Positions 8,228 through 18,085 of a stretch of DNA of 64,000 bases are shown here, one piece after another. The notes beneath the pieces were generated by a model, which made no database searches, was not told where the DNA came from, and worked only from the letters and a program-made list of their open reading frames with translations. A program made the position numbers and the translations under genes. This stretch comes from Bradyrhizobium sp. (lineage in GTDB: Bacteria; Pseudomonadota; Alphaproteobacteria; Rhizobiales; Xanthobacteraceae): the NCBI GenBank assembly GCA_028290305.1, contig JAQGKC010000333.1:4722-68721 (forward strand), written 5' to 3'. Numbering within the stretch: position 1 is the first letter of the stretch; every line of letters begins with the position of its first letter.

Positions 8228-8614
8228 TCAGACCTTGACCAGCGGACCTCGCGACGCCGGGCCCTTGGACCCGCCGCTGGGACCGCCCGATTTCGGCTTG
8301 CGCGGCACCGTGCGCTTGCGCGCGCCGGGCAGTTTTTCCGGCTTCGGCGTGACCGGGCCTTCGACATATTCAAAGCCGATCTTTTCCTGATCGGGCTCCG
8401 TGGCCGCCTCGTCCTTGACCAGCACGACGCGGACGTGACCGCCGCCCTTCAGCTTGCCGAACAGCACTTCGTCCGCCAGCGGCTTCTTGATGTGCTCCTG
8501 GATCACGCGGGCCATCGGCCGCGCGCCCATCTGCTCATCGTAACCATGCTGAACCAGCCACGCCTTGGCAGGCTCCGACAGCTCGTTGGTGACGTCGCGG
8601 TCGGCGAGCTGCAC
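8228..8614 (-). pseudogene. clpA: C-terminal remainder of clpA after the in-frame TAG
   Basis: This stretch is in the same frame as clpA and continues its sequence directly after the TAG at 8615-8617. It encodes the D2 small domain (AKAWLVQHGYDEQMGARPMARVIQEHIKKPLADEVLFGKL) and a basic, proline-rich tail. It contains no Walker motif, so it has no function alone that I recognise. A GTG follows the TAG immediately, so re-initiation could in principle give a split ClpA, but there is no ribosome-binding site. Confidence 0.7.
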
Positions 8615-10648
8615 CTAGAGCTGCAGCACGAACTTCTCGACCACCATGCCGATCACATCGGCATTGAGATGAGCGAACGAGACGATGGCATCCAGCCGGT
8701 TGCGGAATTCAGGCGCAAACTGCCGGTTGATCGCTTCGTGATCGTCGCCTTCCCGCTTGTTGCGCGTGAAGCCGAACGCCTGGCGAGCCAGATCCGCGGC
8801 GCCGGCATTGGTGGTCATGATCAGGATGACGTTGCGGAAGTTGACCTGCTTGCCGTTATGGTCGGTCAGCCGGCCATGATCCATGATCTGCAGCAGCACG
8901 TTGTACAGATCCGGATGCGCCTTCTCGATTTCGTCAAGCAACACCACGCAGTGCGGATGCTGGTCCACGCCGTCGGTGAGCAAGCCGCCCTGATCGAAGC
9001 CGACATAGCCCGGAGGCGCGCCGATCAGGCGCGACACCGTGTGCCGCTCCATATATTCCGACATGTCGAACCGGATCAGCTCGACGCCGAGGGAAGCCGC
9101 GAGCTGCTTTGCCACCTCGGTCTTGCCGACGCCGGTCGGACCGGAGAACAAATACGAGCCGATCGGCTTTTCCGGCTCGCGCAAACCGGCTCGCGCCAGC
9201 TTGATGGAAGCCGACAATGCGTCGATCGCCTTGTCCTGGCCGAACACCACGCGCTTCAGCGTCTGTTCGAGGTGTTTGAGGACTTCGGCATCGTCTTTCG
9301 ACACGCTCTTGGGCGGGATCCGCGCCATGGTCGCGATCGTAGTCTCGATTTCCTTGATGCCGATGGTCTTCTTGCGCTTGTTCTCCGCCACCAGCATCTG
9401 CGCCGCGCCGGATTCATCGATCACGTCGATCGCCTTGTCCGGCAGCTTGCGGTCGTGGATGTAGCGCGACGACAATTGCACCGCGGCCTCGATGGCCTCG
9501 TTGGTGTATTTCAGGTGGTGGTAGTCCTCGAAATACGGTTTCAGGCCCTTGAGGATCGCGATCGCGTCTTCCACCGTCGGCTCGTTGACATCGATCTTCT
9601 GGAACCGGCGCACCAGCGCGCGATCCTTCTCAAAGTGCTGGCGATATTCCTTGTATGTCGTCGAGCCCATGCAGCGGATCGTGCCCGATGCGAGCGCCGG
9701 CTTTAACAGATTGGAGGCGTCCATAGCGCCGCCGGAAGTCGCACCTGCGCCGATCACGGTGTGAATCTCGTCGATGAACAGGATGGCGTTCGGATGCGCC
9801 TCGAGTTCCTTGAGGACCTGCTTCAGCCGCTCCTCGAAATCGCCGCGATAGCGGGTGCCCGCGAGCAACGTGCCCATGTCGAGCGAGAACACCGTCGCCG
9901 CCGCCAGAACCTCGGGAACTTCGCTATCGACGATGCGCTTGGCGAGACCCTCCGCGATCGCGGTCTTGCCGACACCGGCTTCGCCGACGAACAGCGGATT
10001 ATTCTTCTGCCGGCGGCATAGCACCTGGATGGCGCGGTTGATCTCGGCATTCCGTCCGATCACCGGATCGATCTTGCCGTCGCGCGCCTTCTTGTTGAGG
10101 TTCACGCAGTAAGTATCGAGCGCCTCGCCCTTCTTTTTGGAATCCTCGTTGCCCTTGGTCTCGGTCTCTTCGTCGACACCACGCACCGGGCGCGCTTCAG
10201 ACACCCCGGGCCGCTTGGCGATGCCGTGGCTGATGTAGTTCACCGCGTCGTAGCGGGTCATGTCCTGCTCCTGCAGGAAATAAGCAGCGTGGCTCTCGCG
10301 CTCGGCAAAGATCGCGATCAGCACATTGGCGCCGGTCACTTCCTCGCGACCCGACGACTGGACGTGAATCACCGCGCGCTGGATGACGCGCTGAAAACCC
10401 GCAGTCGGCTTGGCGTCATCGGCGCCATCCGTCACCAGGTTTTCGAACTCGGTTTCGAGATAATTGACGAGACTGGTGCGCAGCTTGTCGAGATCGACGC
10501 TGCAGGCCCGCATGACCGCGGCCGCATCGGAATCATCGATCAGCGACAGCAGAAGATGTTCCAGCGTCGCGTACTGGTGGTGACGCTCGTTTGCGATCGC
10601 CAGCGCACGATGCAGGGATTGTTCAAGGCTCTGGGAAAAAGTTGGCAT
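8615..10648 (-). CDS. clpA: ATP-dependent Clp protease ATP-binding subunit ClpA (truncated by an amber codon)
   Basis: AAA+ unfoldase that feeds substrates to ClpP. The Clp N-domain occupies residues 1-145. D1 has Walker [10 protein letters not shown] and Walker [11 protein letters not shown]2 has Walker [10 protein letters not shown] and Walker [12 protein letters not shown]. An AGAGGA box precedes the ATG. The reading frame stops at residue 677 with TAG (8615-8617) in ...KFVLQL, yet the same frame continues without gaps as the D2 small domain to 8228. Most ClpA proteins read LQLE at this point, so a GAG to TAG change is likely. Without the D2 small domain hexamer function should fail. clpS lies upstream on the same strand. 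Confidence 0.88.
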   Translation of the reverse strand: MPTFSQSLEQSLHRALAIANERHHQYATLEHLLLSLIDDSDAAAVMRACSVDLDKLRTSLVNYLETEFENLVTDGADDAKPTAGFQRVIQRAVIHVQSSGREEVTGANVLIAIFAERESHAAYFLQEQDMTRYDAVNYISHGIAKRPGVSEARPVRGVDEETETKGNEDSKKKGEALDTYCVNLNKKARDGKIDPVIGRNAEINRAIQVLCRRQKNNPLFVGEAGVGKTAIAEGLAKRIVDSEVPEVLAAATVFSLDMGTLLAGTRYRGDFEERLKQVLKELEAHPNAILFIDEIHTVIGAGATSGGAMDASNLLKPALASGTIRCMGSTTYKEYRQHFEKDRALVRRFQKIDVNEPTVEDAIAILKGLKPYFEDYHHLKYTNEAIEAAVQLSSRYIHDRKLPDKAIDVIDESGAAQMLVAENKRKKTIGIKEIETTIATMARIPPKSVSKDDAEVLKHLEQTLKRVVFGQDKAIDALSASIKLARAGLREPEKPIGSYLFSGPTGVGKTEVAKQLAASLGVELIRFDMSEYMERHTVSRLIGAPPGYVGFDQGGLLTDGVDQHPHCVVLLDEIEKAHPDLYNVLLQIMDHGRLTDHNGKQVNFRNVILIMTTNAGAADLARQAFGFTRNKREGDDHEAINRQFAPEFRNRLDAIVSFAHLNADVIGMVVEKFVLQL

Positions 10649-10898
10649 TCGCGTCCTCTGTGGCCCCCACCATCATCATGATCGCCGTTGCCCGGTCAGG
10701 CAACAACAACCTTTGTCATATAGTTACACCCGATCGTGGCGAAAGGCCGGTTCCGCAAAAGCAGTTTTTCTCTAAAAACACGCGCCATTCCCATTCCGCG
10801 CCGGTCCTGCAACTGCAGGGGATGCCGGTCCGTCTGATTCGACCGGGATAGTCGATGCAAAACCCGTTCCTATTTTTGGAGCTTGACGCGAGGCTAGT

Positions 10899-11231
10899 TC
10901 ACTTCTTTTCCATCACGCATTGCAGGGGATGCTGGTGCTTGCGCGCAAAATCCATCACTTGCGTCACCTTGGTCTCGGCGATCTCGTAGGTGAACACGCC
11001 GCACTCCCCGATTCCATGATGATGGACGTGGAGCATGATCTTGGTCGCGGCTTCGACATCCTTCTGGAAGAACTTCTCCAGCACGTGAACGACAAATTCC
11101 ATTGGCGTATAGTCATCGTTCAGGATCAGCACCCGATAGAGGCTCGGGCGCTTGGTCTTCGGTTTGACCTTGGCGATAACGGATGTGGCAGGACCGCCGG
11201 TCCCACCAGCGCGGTTCTCATCATTGCTCAT
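10899..11231 (-). CDS. clpS: ATP-dependent Clp protease adaptor ClpS
   Basis: A 110-residue ClpS adaptor, which delivers N-degron substrates to ClpA. The core reads [24 protein letters not shown], then [25 protein letters not shown], with the conserved Asn-Asp-Asp and the His residues that bind the substrate N-terminus. The start at 11231 ([10 protein letters not shown]) gives the usual length; in-frame ATG 11297 would add 22 residues, and neither has a strong ribosome-binding site. It lies 250 bp upstream of clpA on the same strand, the common alphaproteobacterial arrangement. Confidence 0.9.
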   Translation of the reverse strand: MSNDENRAGGTGGPATSVIAKVKPKTKRPSLYRVLILNDDYTPMEFVVHVLEKFFQKDVEAATKIMLHVHHHGIGECGVFTYEIAETKVTQVMDFARKHQHPLQCVMEKK

Positions 11232-11706
11232 TCGGGGAGCAGATGCGGCGGCGGCAGACGGCACGGACGGATCAAATCTGGACGTTAATTGCAGCATGGC
11301 ACAGGCGTTCGAAATCCCCACGGGAAACCGGATAGCGGCCAAGGGATGCGCAGAGTTCCCAGACACGCCTCCAGATCGCCGCTCCCGGCCCGGCCGATCC
11401 ATTCATTGGATCCATGACACAAATATGGGTCCGCTGCCGGCTCGCCGCAAGCACGCAAATGTTGGCCAAGTGCAACTTGCGGCGGACCTGAACCCGGTTC
11501 GACGATCCAGCCTAAGGTTAATCAATTCTGTCCGATTTGACAAAGCAGCCCCACCGGTCATTTAGCGGCCATTGACGATAGCCGCCATTTCCGGGGCAAT
11601 TCGCATTTTACAGGGTTATTGACCCAGTTTTCTCGGAACAGATTTACCACCCGTTTAGTGTCGGCAACCGAAATGGCGGGTAGGAACCCAACTTCGGTGA
11701 AAAGTC
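11232..11706. other. 475-bp intergenic region, divergent clpS / tadG-like
   Basis: No gene seen. A possible sigma-70 promoter for the plus-strand gene is TTGACC at 11619-11624 with GATTTA at 11641-11646 (16-bp spacer). No convincing inverted repeat was found. Confidence 0.4.
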
Positions 11707-13437
11707 ATGCTTAGCGCATCCATTAGCCGTCATATTCGGGAAGCGGCCCGCCGCTTCGTCGGAGCGAATCAGGGCAATATCGCGGTGATTTTCACCATCG
11801 CCCTCATACCCATCATCGGCTTCGTCGGCGCCGCGGTTGATTATAGCCGTGCCAATAGCGCGCGCTCATCCATGCAGGCTGCACTCGACTCGACGGCATT
11901 GATGCTTGCGAAGGATCTGTCCACCGGTGTCATCACGACATCCGATATCAATACGAAGGCTCAGGCCTATTTCACTGCCCTTTACACCAATCCGGACGCC
12001 GCCCAGTCCGTTTCCATTAACGCGACCTACACGGCCGATAATGGCAACATGGGCTCGACCATCCAGGTTAACGGGTCCGGATCCATAACCACCGACTTCA
12101 TGAAAGTCGCCGGTTTTCCGAACATGAGCTTCAACACCACCTCGACTTCGGCCTGGGGCAACGTGCGGATGCGCGTGGCGCTGGCGCTCGACAATACGGG
12201 ATCGATGAAAGACAACGGAAAGATAGGTGCGTTGCGGACCGCCGCGAGCAACCTGGTCGACCAGCTCGGCGCGCTCGCCAAGAATCCCGGCGACGTCTAT
12301 ATTTCCGTCATTCCCTTCGCCAAGGTCGTCAACGCCGGCGCCAGCAATTCCGGTGCAACCTGGATTGACTGGACCGACTGGCAAAACCCGCCGACGATAC
12401 AACCGACCCTGTCGCCCCAGCCAACCTTACCGAGCAACTGGGCCTACATCGGACCTGGCGCGACGTGTCCGTTCCCGACCAATAACGACAACTTCTCTTG
12501 CACGGTCAGCCCCGTCAACGCCAGTTCGAACACCTCCACGATCCCGTCGAGCGGCACCTATAGCGGCTATATTTGTCCGGGCGTCGATGGTACCTCGCAC
12601 AGCCTCTATAATGGCTGCTGGAACAGCGTCCAAAGCAGTTCGCAGACCACCATGTGCACGGGCTCTTCCTGCAGTTGTAACGGCCTCAGTGGTAGTAGTT
12701 GCTCCTGTACCGGCAGCAACAGCAGCAAGGTTTGCACGGCGTATACCTACACTCATACTTGGATCGCCAACGCCACCACCACATGGACCGGTTGCATCAC
12801 CGACCGCACCCAGGATTATGACACCACAGGCGATGCGCCGACCCTGAATATTACGGCCACGTTGTTTCCGGCCAATCAGTATTACGAGAACAGCGAGGCC
12901 TATTGTCAGCCCAATAACTCGCCTCTTCTCGAGCCCATCATGCCGATGACCTATGACTGGAGCACGCTCAAAACCAATATCAAAGCGATGCAGCCGACAG
13001 GCGGCACCAATCAGGCCATCGGGCTGGCCTGGGCATGGCAATCGCTTTTACAGACCGGCCCCGTGCCTGCTCCGGCCGAAGATTCCAACTACTCCTACAA
13101 CAGGGTCATCATCCTGCTGTCCGACGGACTGAATACCGAGGATCGCTGGCCGGCCAATGGAAACGGCAGCACGCAAAACAACGGCGCGATCGACACACGC
13201 CAGGCACTCCTGTGCAAAAATATCAAAGGCCCGACCGATCCCAAGACAAACCAGCCGATGTATACGATCTATACGATTCAGGTGAATACGAGTTCGCCCG
13301 CCGACCCTACATCGACCGTGCTGAAAAATTGTGCGACCGATTCAAGTAAATTTTTCATGCTGACCAACGCTAACCAGATCGTCACCACCTTCAACACGAT
13401 CGGAACCTCACTCTCGCAGCTTCGCGTCGCGCGATAA
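11707..13437 (+). CDS. TadG-like pilus/VWA-domain protein
   Basis: A 576-residue protein with a TadE/TadG-type N-terminus: a short cytoplasmic stretch, QGNIAVIFTIALIPIIGFVGAAVDYSR (helix about residues 22-47), then a helical segment SSMQAALDSTALML. A von Willebrand factor A domain begins near residue 155 with the MIDAS motif DNTGSM and includes VIILLSDGLNTED. An unusual cysteine/serine-rich insertion lies between residues 295 and 355 (SSCSCNGLSGSSCSC). TadG proteins are minor pilins or surface proteins of Flp/Tad pili, but no other tad genes are nearby. A strong terminator follows at 13475-13503. Confidence 0.85.
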   Translation: MLSASISRHIREAARRFVGANQGNIAVIFTIALIPIIGFVGAAVDYSRANSARSSMQAALDSTALMLAKDLSTGVITTSDINTKAQAYFTALYTNPDAAQSVSINATYTADNGNMGSTIQVNGSGSITTDFMKVAGFPNMSFNTTSTSAWGNVRMRVALALDNTGSMKDNGKIGALRTAASNLVDQLGALAKNPGDVYISVIPFAKVVNAGASNSGATWIDWTDWQNPPTIQPTLSPQPTLPSNWAYIGPGATCPFPTNNDNFSCTVSPVNASSNTSTIPSSGTYSGYICPGVDGTSHSLYNGCWNSVQSSSQTTMCTGSSCSCNGLSGSSCSCTGSNSSKVCTAYTYTHTWIANATTTWTGCITDRTQDYDTTGDAPTLNITATLFPANQYYENSEAYCQPNNSPLLEPIMPMTYDWSTLKTNIKAMQPTGGTNQAIGLAWAWQSLLQTGPVPAPAEDSNYSYNRVIILLSDGLNTEDRWPANGNGSTQNNGAIDTRQALLCKNIKGPTDPKTNQPMYTIYTIQVNTSSPADPTSTVLKNCATDSSKFFMLTNANQIVTTFNTIGTSLSQLRVAR

Positions 13438-13474
13438 TCGCTGCAACGACAGAAGCTGCAACGACAGAACAAGA

Positions 13475-13503
13475 AAAAGCCCGGCCATGATGGCCGGGCT
13501 TTT
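13475..13503. terminator. Strong bidirectional terminator
   Basis: A perfect hairpin with 13-bp arms (AAAAGCCCGGCCA and TGGCCGGGCTTTT) and a 3-nt loop. The A and T tracts make it an intrinsic terminator in both directions, for the convergent TadG-like and phasin genes. Confidence 0.92.
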
Positions 13504-13539
13504 GATTCCGAAAAACAACCTTGATGCTAACGCAAATTG

Positions 13540-13848
13540 TCAGACGCCGGCCGGGGTGAACTTTCCGGCGATGCCTTCCAGCGGCTTGAAGGTCTGCTTG
13601 GCGAGATCGGTATAAAGCCCCGCGATCTTCTGCGACTCGGCCACGAAGGTCTCGTAAGCGGACTTCGCGTATTCGGTCTGCACTTCGAGCGCCTTGTCCA
13701 GCGACTTCACGCCGGTCAGCTTCTCGACATATGATTTGGTGTCTTCGAACGACTTCTTGGTGTAGTCGCCATAAGCGCTCGCAATTGCCTGAACGCCGTT
13801 TTGCAGCGAAGTCCCGTATTGCTGAATCTCTTCGACTTTGACCATCAT
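13540..13848 (-). CDS. Phasin family protein
   Basis: A 102-residue, mostly helical protein of the phasin family (SLQNGVQAIASAYGDYTKKSFEDTKSYVEKLTGVKSLDKALEVQ). Phasins coat polyhydroxyalkanoate granules and limit their size. The start is MM at 13848/13845. Upstream, two TGCAATGCAC-type elements flank a possible -35 (TTGACT on the minus strand at 13939-13934). This is the arrangement expected if a PhaR-like repressor controls the gene, as is known for phasins in other alphaproteobacteria. No PHA synthase genes are in the window. Confidence 0.88.
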   Translation of the reverse strand: MMVKVEEIQQYGTSLQNGVQAIASAYGDYTKKSFEDTKSYVEKLTGVKSLDKALEVQTEYAKSAYETFVAESQKIAGLYTDLAKQTFKPLEGIAGKFTPAGV

Positions 13849-13918
13849 GGAGTCCTTTCCCAGACTGATGTTTGACAGATCGGCGGGAGGTCCCGGCTCC
13901 CTGACAGCTCACACCTAG

Positions 13919-13930
13919 TGCAATGCACAA
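13919..13930. promoter_or_regulatory. Candidate phasin repressor site (partial copy)
   Basis: TGCAATGCACAA, matching 12 bases of the palindrome at 13945-13961 in reverse orientation. It sits directly downstream of the possible -35 TTGACT (minus strand, 13939-13934), inside the promoter spacer. Confidence 0.45.
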
Positions 13931-13944
13931 TAAAGTCAAGAATC

Positions 13945-13961
13945 TTTGTGCATTGCACAAA
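13945..13961. promoter_or_regulatory. Candidate phasin repressor site (perfect palindrome)
   Basis: TTTGTGCATTGCACAAA is a perfect 17-bp palindrome, just upstream of the possible -35 of the phasin promoter. It resembles the TGC/GCA-type sites known for PhaR repressors in alphaproteobacteria. The divergent carboxypeptidase gene starts 297 bp away. Confidence 0.55.
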
Positions 13962-14257
13962 ATGCTAGGTTCAAATCGTTTAGTTTATGGTCAAACACCG
14001 GGAATCCACGCAAGGGTTGCTTAACCTTTTGGAAACCCCGGCGACCTAACCTGATTCTGTCATTGTTCGTGCTCCCGACAGACTCGTCAAAAAAATTGTT
14101 TGCGTACAGTTGGTTAGCTAGAACAGCGATCCGATTGGCCTTTCCAGCGGAAATGCCTGCCTTAGCAGGTGCTTCGGACAGGAAACGTCACCGGCCGTTG
14201 GGCATAATTTGGCCTCACGAACCGGTGAACAAGACAGAAATTGGGACAGGGAAGTTT

Positions 14258-16105
14258 ATGCTTCGCACAACCTTGGCTTCCTCCCGCGTTCTGCGGGTTT
14301 GCGCTTTCGGGCTGGTCACCATTACCGCCGCGGTCATTTTCACGACCGGCACCGCCGACGCGCGCCACGCCAGGCATCGTCACTACGTCCGCCACCATCA
14401 TGAAGAGCGCGAGAGCTACAGCCCGGCGTTCGCCTCGATCATCGTAGACGCGAATTCCGGCGCGACGCTCGCCTCGAACAGCCCCGACGGCATCCGCCAT
14501 CCGGCCTCGCTCACCAAGATCATGACGCTGTATCTGCTGTTTGAACGTCTCGAGTCGGGCAAGATGACGCTCGACACCGAAATGCCGGTCTCCGAGCATG
14601 CCTCGGAGCAAGACCCCACCAAGCTTGGCCTGCGTCCCGGCCAAACCCTTCGGGTCGAAGACGCCATCAAGGGCGTCGTGACGCGCTCCGCCAACGACGC
14701 CGCCGTCGTAATCGCAGAAGCGATTGGCGGCGATGAGGACGATTTCGCCAAGATGATGACCCGCAAGGCACGGACTCTCGGCATGATCCGAACGACCTAT
14801 GTCAACGCCTCCGGACTGCCGGCGGACGAGCAAGTGACGACCGCCCGCGATCAGGCGACCCTCGGCCGCGCCATCCAGGATCGCTTTCCGCGCTATTACC
14901 GCTACTTCGCCACGGAAGCGTTCAACTTTCGCGGCCATACGATCCACGGCCACAACCACCTGCTCGGCAGTGTCGAGGGGGTCGACGGAATCAAGACCGG
15001 CTATACCCGCGCCTCGGGTTTCAACCTCGTCACCAACCTGCGTCGCGGCAACCGTCACCTCGTCGGCGTCGTGATGGGCGGTCGCAGCGGCGGTTCGCGC
15101 GATGCCACCATGCGCAGCCTGCTCGCCGAGAACCTCGATAAAGCTGCGAACACGCGCACCGTTGCCGCGATAACCGAGCGCAGTCCCGCAGACGCGAATG
15201 CCGATGTCGCGGAAGACCAGGCCCAATCGCGGCCCGCGCAGACGGTTCAGGTCCAGGGTGCCGTTCAGGTTGCCTCCGCATCGGACGAGCCAACCGCACC
15301 GACGCCGCCGATACGTTCGAGCGCCCCCGCTTCACGATCGATCTTTGCCGCCGCCACAGCGGCGGTGCCCCCACCACAAGCCAAGCCCGAGCCCGCCCCG
15401 TTTACCAATGGGGTGATTCAAACCCAGCCGATTACAGCGATCCCCGGTTCTTCCGAACCGATGAAGCCCGTCAAGGTGAAGACGGTCCAGATCAAGGCCG
15501 GGCAGACCAAGCTGGCCTCAGCCGCTCCATCCCAGCCCGCTACGCCCGTCACCAATTCAGTACCGCCGGCGCGCCAGGAAGTGCCGGAGACGTCAGGCGC
15601 CGTGGTGGCCAAGGCCGAATCCAACAAGGCTGATGTCGCCAAGACTGATGTCGCCAAGACTGATGTCGCCAAGACTGACATGCCGCCGCAACCGGCAAAC
15701 TTCGGCACCGGGAACGGTGTGCTCGGCGTATTGCCGGCATCGAGCCTGCCGGCCTCCTCCGCCTCGCAGGCGATGGCCTACGCCGATCCAAGCTCTCGCG
15801 CCCAACCGCAGCCGCAGGCCATCCAGCAGAACGGCGCCATCAAATCCGTCGCAGCCCACACCGGATGGATCATCCAGGTCGGCGCATTGGAGAGCGAAGG
15901 CGAAGCGCGGGAACGCATCGAAGCGGCACGCAGTCAGGCCCGTGGCCTGCTCAGCAAGGCCGATCCGTTCACTGAACCGGTCGTCGCCAAAGGCGAGAAG
16001 AAGCTGTTCCGTGCCCGCTTCGCCGGCCTCGACCGCGATCAGGCCGAAGCGGTATGCCGGACGCTGAAGCGCTCCGACATCTCCTGCATCACCGTCCGGA
16101 ACTGA
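14258..16105 (+). CDS. D-alanyl-D-alanine carboxypeptidase with C-terminal SPOR domain
   Basis: A 615-residue low-molecular-weight penicillin-binding protein. It has a signal peptide (VLRVCAFGLVTITAAVIFTTGTADA), then a DacA/DacC-type peptidase S11 domain. Active-site motifs: S84-L-T-K87, S144-A-N146 and K245-T-G247. Residues 300-530 are a proline/alanine-rich, probably disordered linker that includes three copies of a 5-residue repeat (DVAKT, 15632-15676). The C-terminal SPOR domain (WIIQVGALESEGEARERIE) would localise the enzyme to septal glycan. The ATG at 14258 has a GGGACAGGGA box; in-frame sequence upstream lacks a start signal. It trims D-Ala from peptidoglycan pentapeptides. Confidence 0.92.
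   Translation: MLRTTLASSRVLRVCAFGLVTITAAVIFTTGTADARHARHRHYVRHHHEERESYSPAFASIIVDANSGATLASNSPDGIRHPASLTKIMTLYLLFERLESGKMTLDTEMPVSEHASEQDPTKLGLRPGQTLRVEDAIKGVVTRSANDAAVVIAEAIGGDEDDFAKMMTRKARTLGMIRTTYVNASGLPADEQVTTARDQATLGRAIQDRFPRYYRYFATEAFNFRGHTIHGHNHLLGSVEGVDGIKTGYTRASGFNLVTNLRRGNRHLVGVVMGGRSGGSRDATMRSLLAENLDKAANTRTVAAITERSPADANADVAEDQAQSRPAQTVQVQGAVQVASASDEPTAPTPPIRSSAPASRSIFAAATAAVPPPQAKPEPAPFTNGVIQTQPITAIPGSSEPMKPVKVKTVQIKAGQTKLASAAPSQPATPVTNSVPPARQEVPETSGAVVAKAESNKADVAKTDVAKTDVAKTDMPPQPANFGTGNGVLGVLPASSLPASSASQAMAYADPSSRAQPQPQAIQQNGAIKSVAAHTGWIIQVGALESEGEARERIEAARSQARGLLSKADPFTEPVVAKGEKKLFRARFAGLDRDQAEAVCRTLKRSDISCITVRN
15632..15676 (+). repeat. Three tandem 15-bp units inside the carboxypeptidase linker
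   Basis: Three exact copies of GATGTCGCCAAGACT encode DVAKT repeated in the disordered linker. A fourth, diverged half-unit (GACATG) follows. Copy number is probably variable between strains. Confidence 0.85.
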
Positions 16106-16378
16106 TCTCCAAGCCGTCATGGCCGGTCTGTCGTGCGCAGACGGCGTGAACTTGTCTGGGCTGTGGTCATCCGCGGACTATGTGGTCTGCGCTCCGCGCC
16201 ATCCATGTCTTTGTGGCGCAAATCCCCTTCCCGCAAACCTCTCGTCAAGATTTGAGGGCTAAAACAGAAGGGATGAAAGATCGACCATGCCGGACAACGG
16301 CGGGCGGTAACGGGGCGTCAGCCGGAGCGAAAAGCAGAAGCAACTCTCGGTTTGTAGCGTTTGGTAGCGTTGCCGGAG

Positions 16379-17104
16379 TTAGCTGTGATGCGTGCGAAGC
16401 AAAGTATCCTTGGCCTCGTTTACACGGGCGGCGAGGTACGTCGACCCCCCTTGATCGGGATGCAGTTTCTTCATGAGCGCACGGTGCGCCCGGCCGATCT
16501 CGTCGCGCCCCGCCCCCGGCTGCAGGCCAAGGATCTGATAGGCCTCCTCGTTCGTCATTTTGCCGCTCGCCGCCGGGCGGCTTTGCCCCCCTGCCGCATT
16601 GCCTTGCGCGTCCTGACGCCAGGCGGGAAACCTGCGGTCCAGATAGCTTTCAAGTAACGACACGCTTTCGGTGTCGAAGCCCGAAATCATCGCCGTCAAT
16701 TGCGGCAGGTCGAATTCGCTCAGCGAATGACCGGCATTCGGCCCGGCGACGATCTGGCCCGAGAGTTCGCCGCTGTCGTGATCGAGCCTCATATCGAGAA
16801 ACTGCGAACGCACCCGCGACGTCTGTCCCGGGGAGCGTTGCGCGCCGCCGAACATCCCGGCGATATTGCCGAAGCCCGATGTCCCGAAAGGCGACCAGCC
16901 CAATAGCCCAGCACCGAAGATTCCGAGCGGGACCGCCACCGCAAGTTCACCCTTGAGACCGGTGAATGCGGCGATCGCAAGCGACACCACGCCACCGCCG
17001 ATCTTGATCGCGCGCGCCAGCACAACCGGATTGGCCGCTCGAAACATCTGCAGCAGCGAGTAGAGCAGGATAACGGCGACAACGCCGGCAATCAGGGTTG
17101 GCAT
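16379..17104 (-). CDS. Membrane-anchored J-domain protein
   Basis: A 241-residue protein with an N-terminal membrane helix (IAGVVAVILLYSLLQMF, residues 5-21), one or two further hydrophobic segments up to residue 72, and a C-terminal J domain. The J domain (about residues 183-238) has the HPDQGG tripeptide (HPD) and the EAYQILGLQPGAG start typical of Pam18/Tim14-like J proteins. It would stimulate a DnaK-type ATPase from the membrane. The upstream gene on the same strand encodes a VWA-type protein and the two are probably co-transcribed (75-bp gap). Confidence 0.86.
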   Translation of the reverse strand: MPTLIAGVVAVILLYSLLQMFRAANPVVLARAIKIGGGVVSLAIAAFTGLKGELAVAVPLGIFGAGLLGWSPFGTSGFGNIAGMFGGAQRSPGQTSRVRSQFLDMRLDHDSGELSGQIVAGPNAGHSLSEFDLPQLTAMISGFDTESVSLLESYLDRRFPAWRQDAQGNAAGGQSRPAASGKMTNEEAYQILGLQPGAGRDEIGRAHRALMKKLHPDQGGSTYLAARVNEAKDTLLRTHHS

Positions 17105-17179
17105 GATCTCAATATAGCGCGGTCGACGGTAAAAAGCATGCCGGCCGCCGCGCTTCCTTTCAGGAGAACCGAAGCGACA

Positions 17180-17959
17180 TCACTTCATCTGCCCGAGCAA
17201 TTTGGCCGCGCCGCTTCCGGTTCTCGACAGCCGCAGCAACGCCTCGCGTCCGCCGGCGGCATAGGCCGCCGCGGCACGCAGCAGCTCGCGCAGTTGCGCC
17301 GCAGCGCCGGGATCGAACCTGCACCACGCACCACCGGTCAGACGCGCGATCTCGCGGAACGCCTGCTCGGCGACCTCGTCATGCCCTTCCTGGAACATGA
17401 ACACCGGGACCTTGAGCATACCTAGCTCGCCCGCCTTGGCGCAGAGCTCATCGACCGCCTCCTCCATGGCGTCGCCGACGAAGACCACCGCACGCACTGC
17501 GGAAGCCACGGCTTCGCGCCGCGCTTCCGACAACACCTTGCCGATCTGCGTATTGCCGCCCCGGCAGTCGATCTTGCCCATCAGCTTTGCCAGTTGCGCG
17601 CTGTCGGAAATCCACCCCGTAGCGCGGCACTCATTGAGGCCACGGTAATAGACGAGGCGGATATCGAGACTGCCAAGGGCCGCCGCTTCGCGAAACATAT
17701 CGGCCTGCAGCGCGCAGGCCATGTCCCAGGTCGGCTGCCGGCTCATGGTGGCGTCGAGCGCGAACACCAACCGGCCTTTCGCGCCTGCAGCATGGGGCGA
17801 CATCGCCCGGGCCTTGGCGACGAAGGCGGCAATGTCTTCCGAGGCGGATGTCCGGGCCTCCGGCAGCGAACCGGCTTTGCCGGATCCAGCTTTGCCAGAT
17901 TCGGCCTTCCGCGCCGGGGAGACTTCGCCGGCAGATTTCGGTTTGATGGGTTCGGACAT
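17180..17959 (-). CDS. VWA-like domain protein
   Basis: A 259-residue soluble protein. Residues 1-45 are lysine/alanine-rich, with short GKAGSGKAGS repeats. A von Willebrand factor A-like fold starts near residue 62 (GRLVFALDATMSRQPTWDMA), where the MIDAS reads DATMS instead of DxSxS. It continues with CRGGNTQIGKVLSEAR and AVVFVGDAMEEAVDELC. Its function is unknown. It precedes the J-domain gene on the same strand, so a chaperone-linked or complex-assembly role is possible but is only inference. Confidence 0.8.
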   Translation of the reverse strand: MSEPIKPKSAGEVSPARKAESGKAGSGKAGSLPEARTSASEDIAAFVAKARAMSPHAAGAKGRLVFALDATMSRQPTWDMACALQADMFREAAALGSLDIRLVYYRGLNECRATGWISDSAQLAKLMGKIDCRGGNTQIGKVLSEARREAVASAVRAVVFVGDAMEEAVDELCAKAGELGMLKVPVFMFQEGHDEVAEQAFREIARLTGGAWCRFDPGAAAQLRELLRAAAAYAAGGREALLRLSRTGSGAAKLLGQMK

Positions 17960-18085
17960 AAGCGCTCGCTAATTGCCGCAAGCCTTATGTGGAGTGGGAT
18001 CAGCTAGTGGTCAATGCGCGACCCAGACGCCAATCCTGCCGCCCGAAGCGATCAAGGTTTTAAGATCAGGGCGCGATGCGGATCG

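Noticed and set aside
8435..9706. 423-residue plus-strand ORF opposite clpA
   Set aside because: It lies fully antisense to a clear AAA+ gene, has composition typical of GC-rich shadow frames and contains no recognisable domain.
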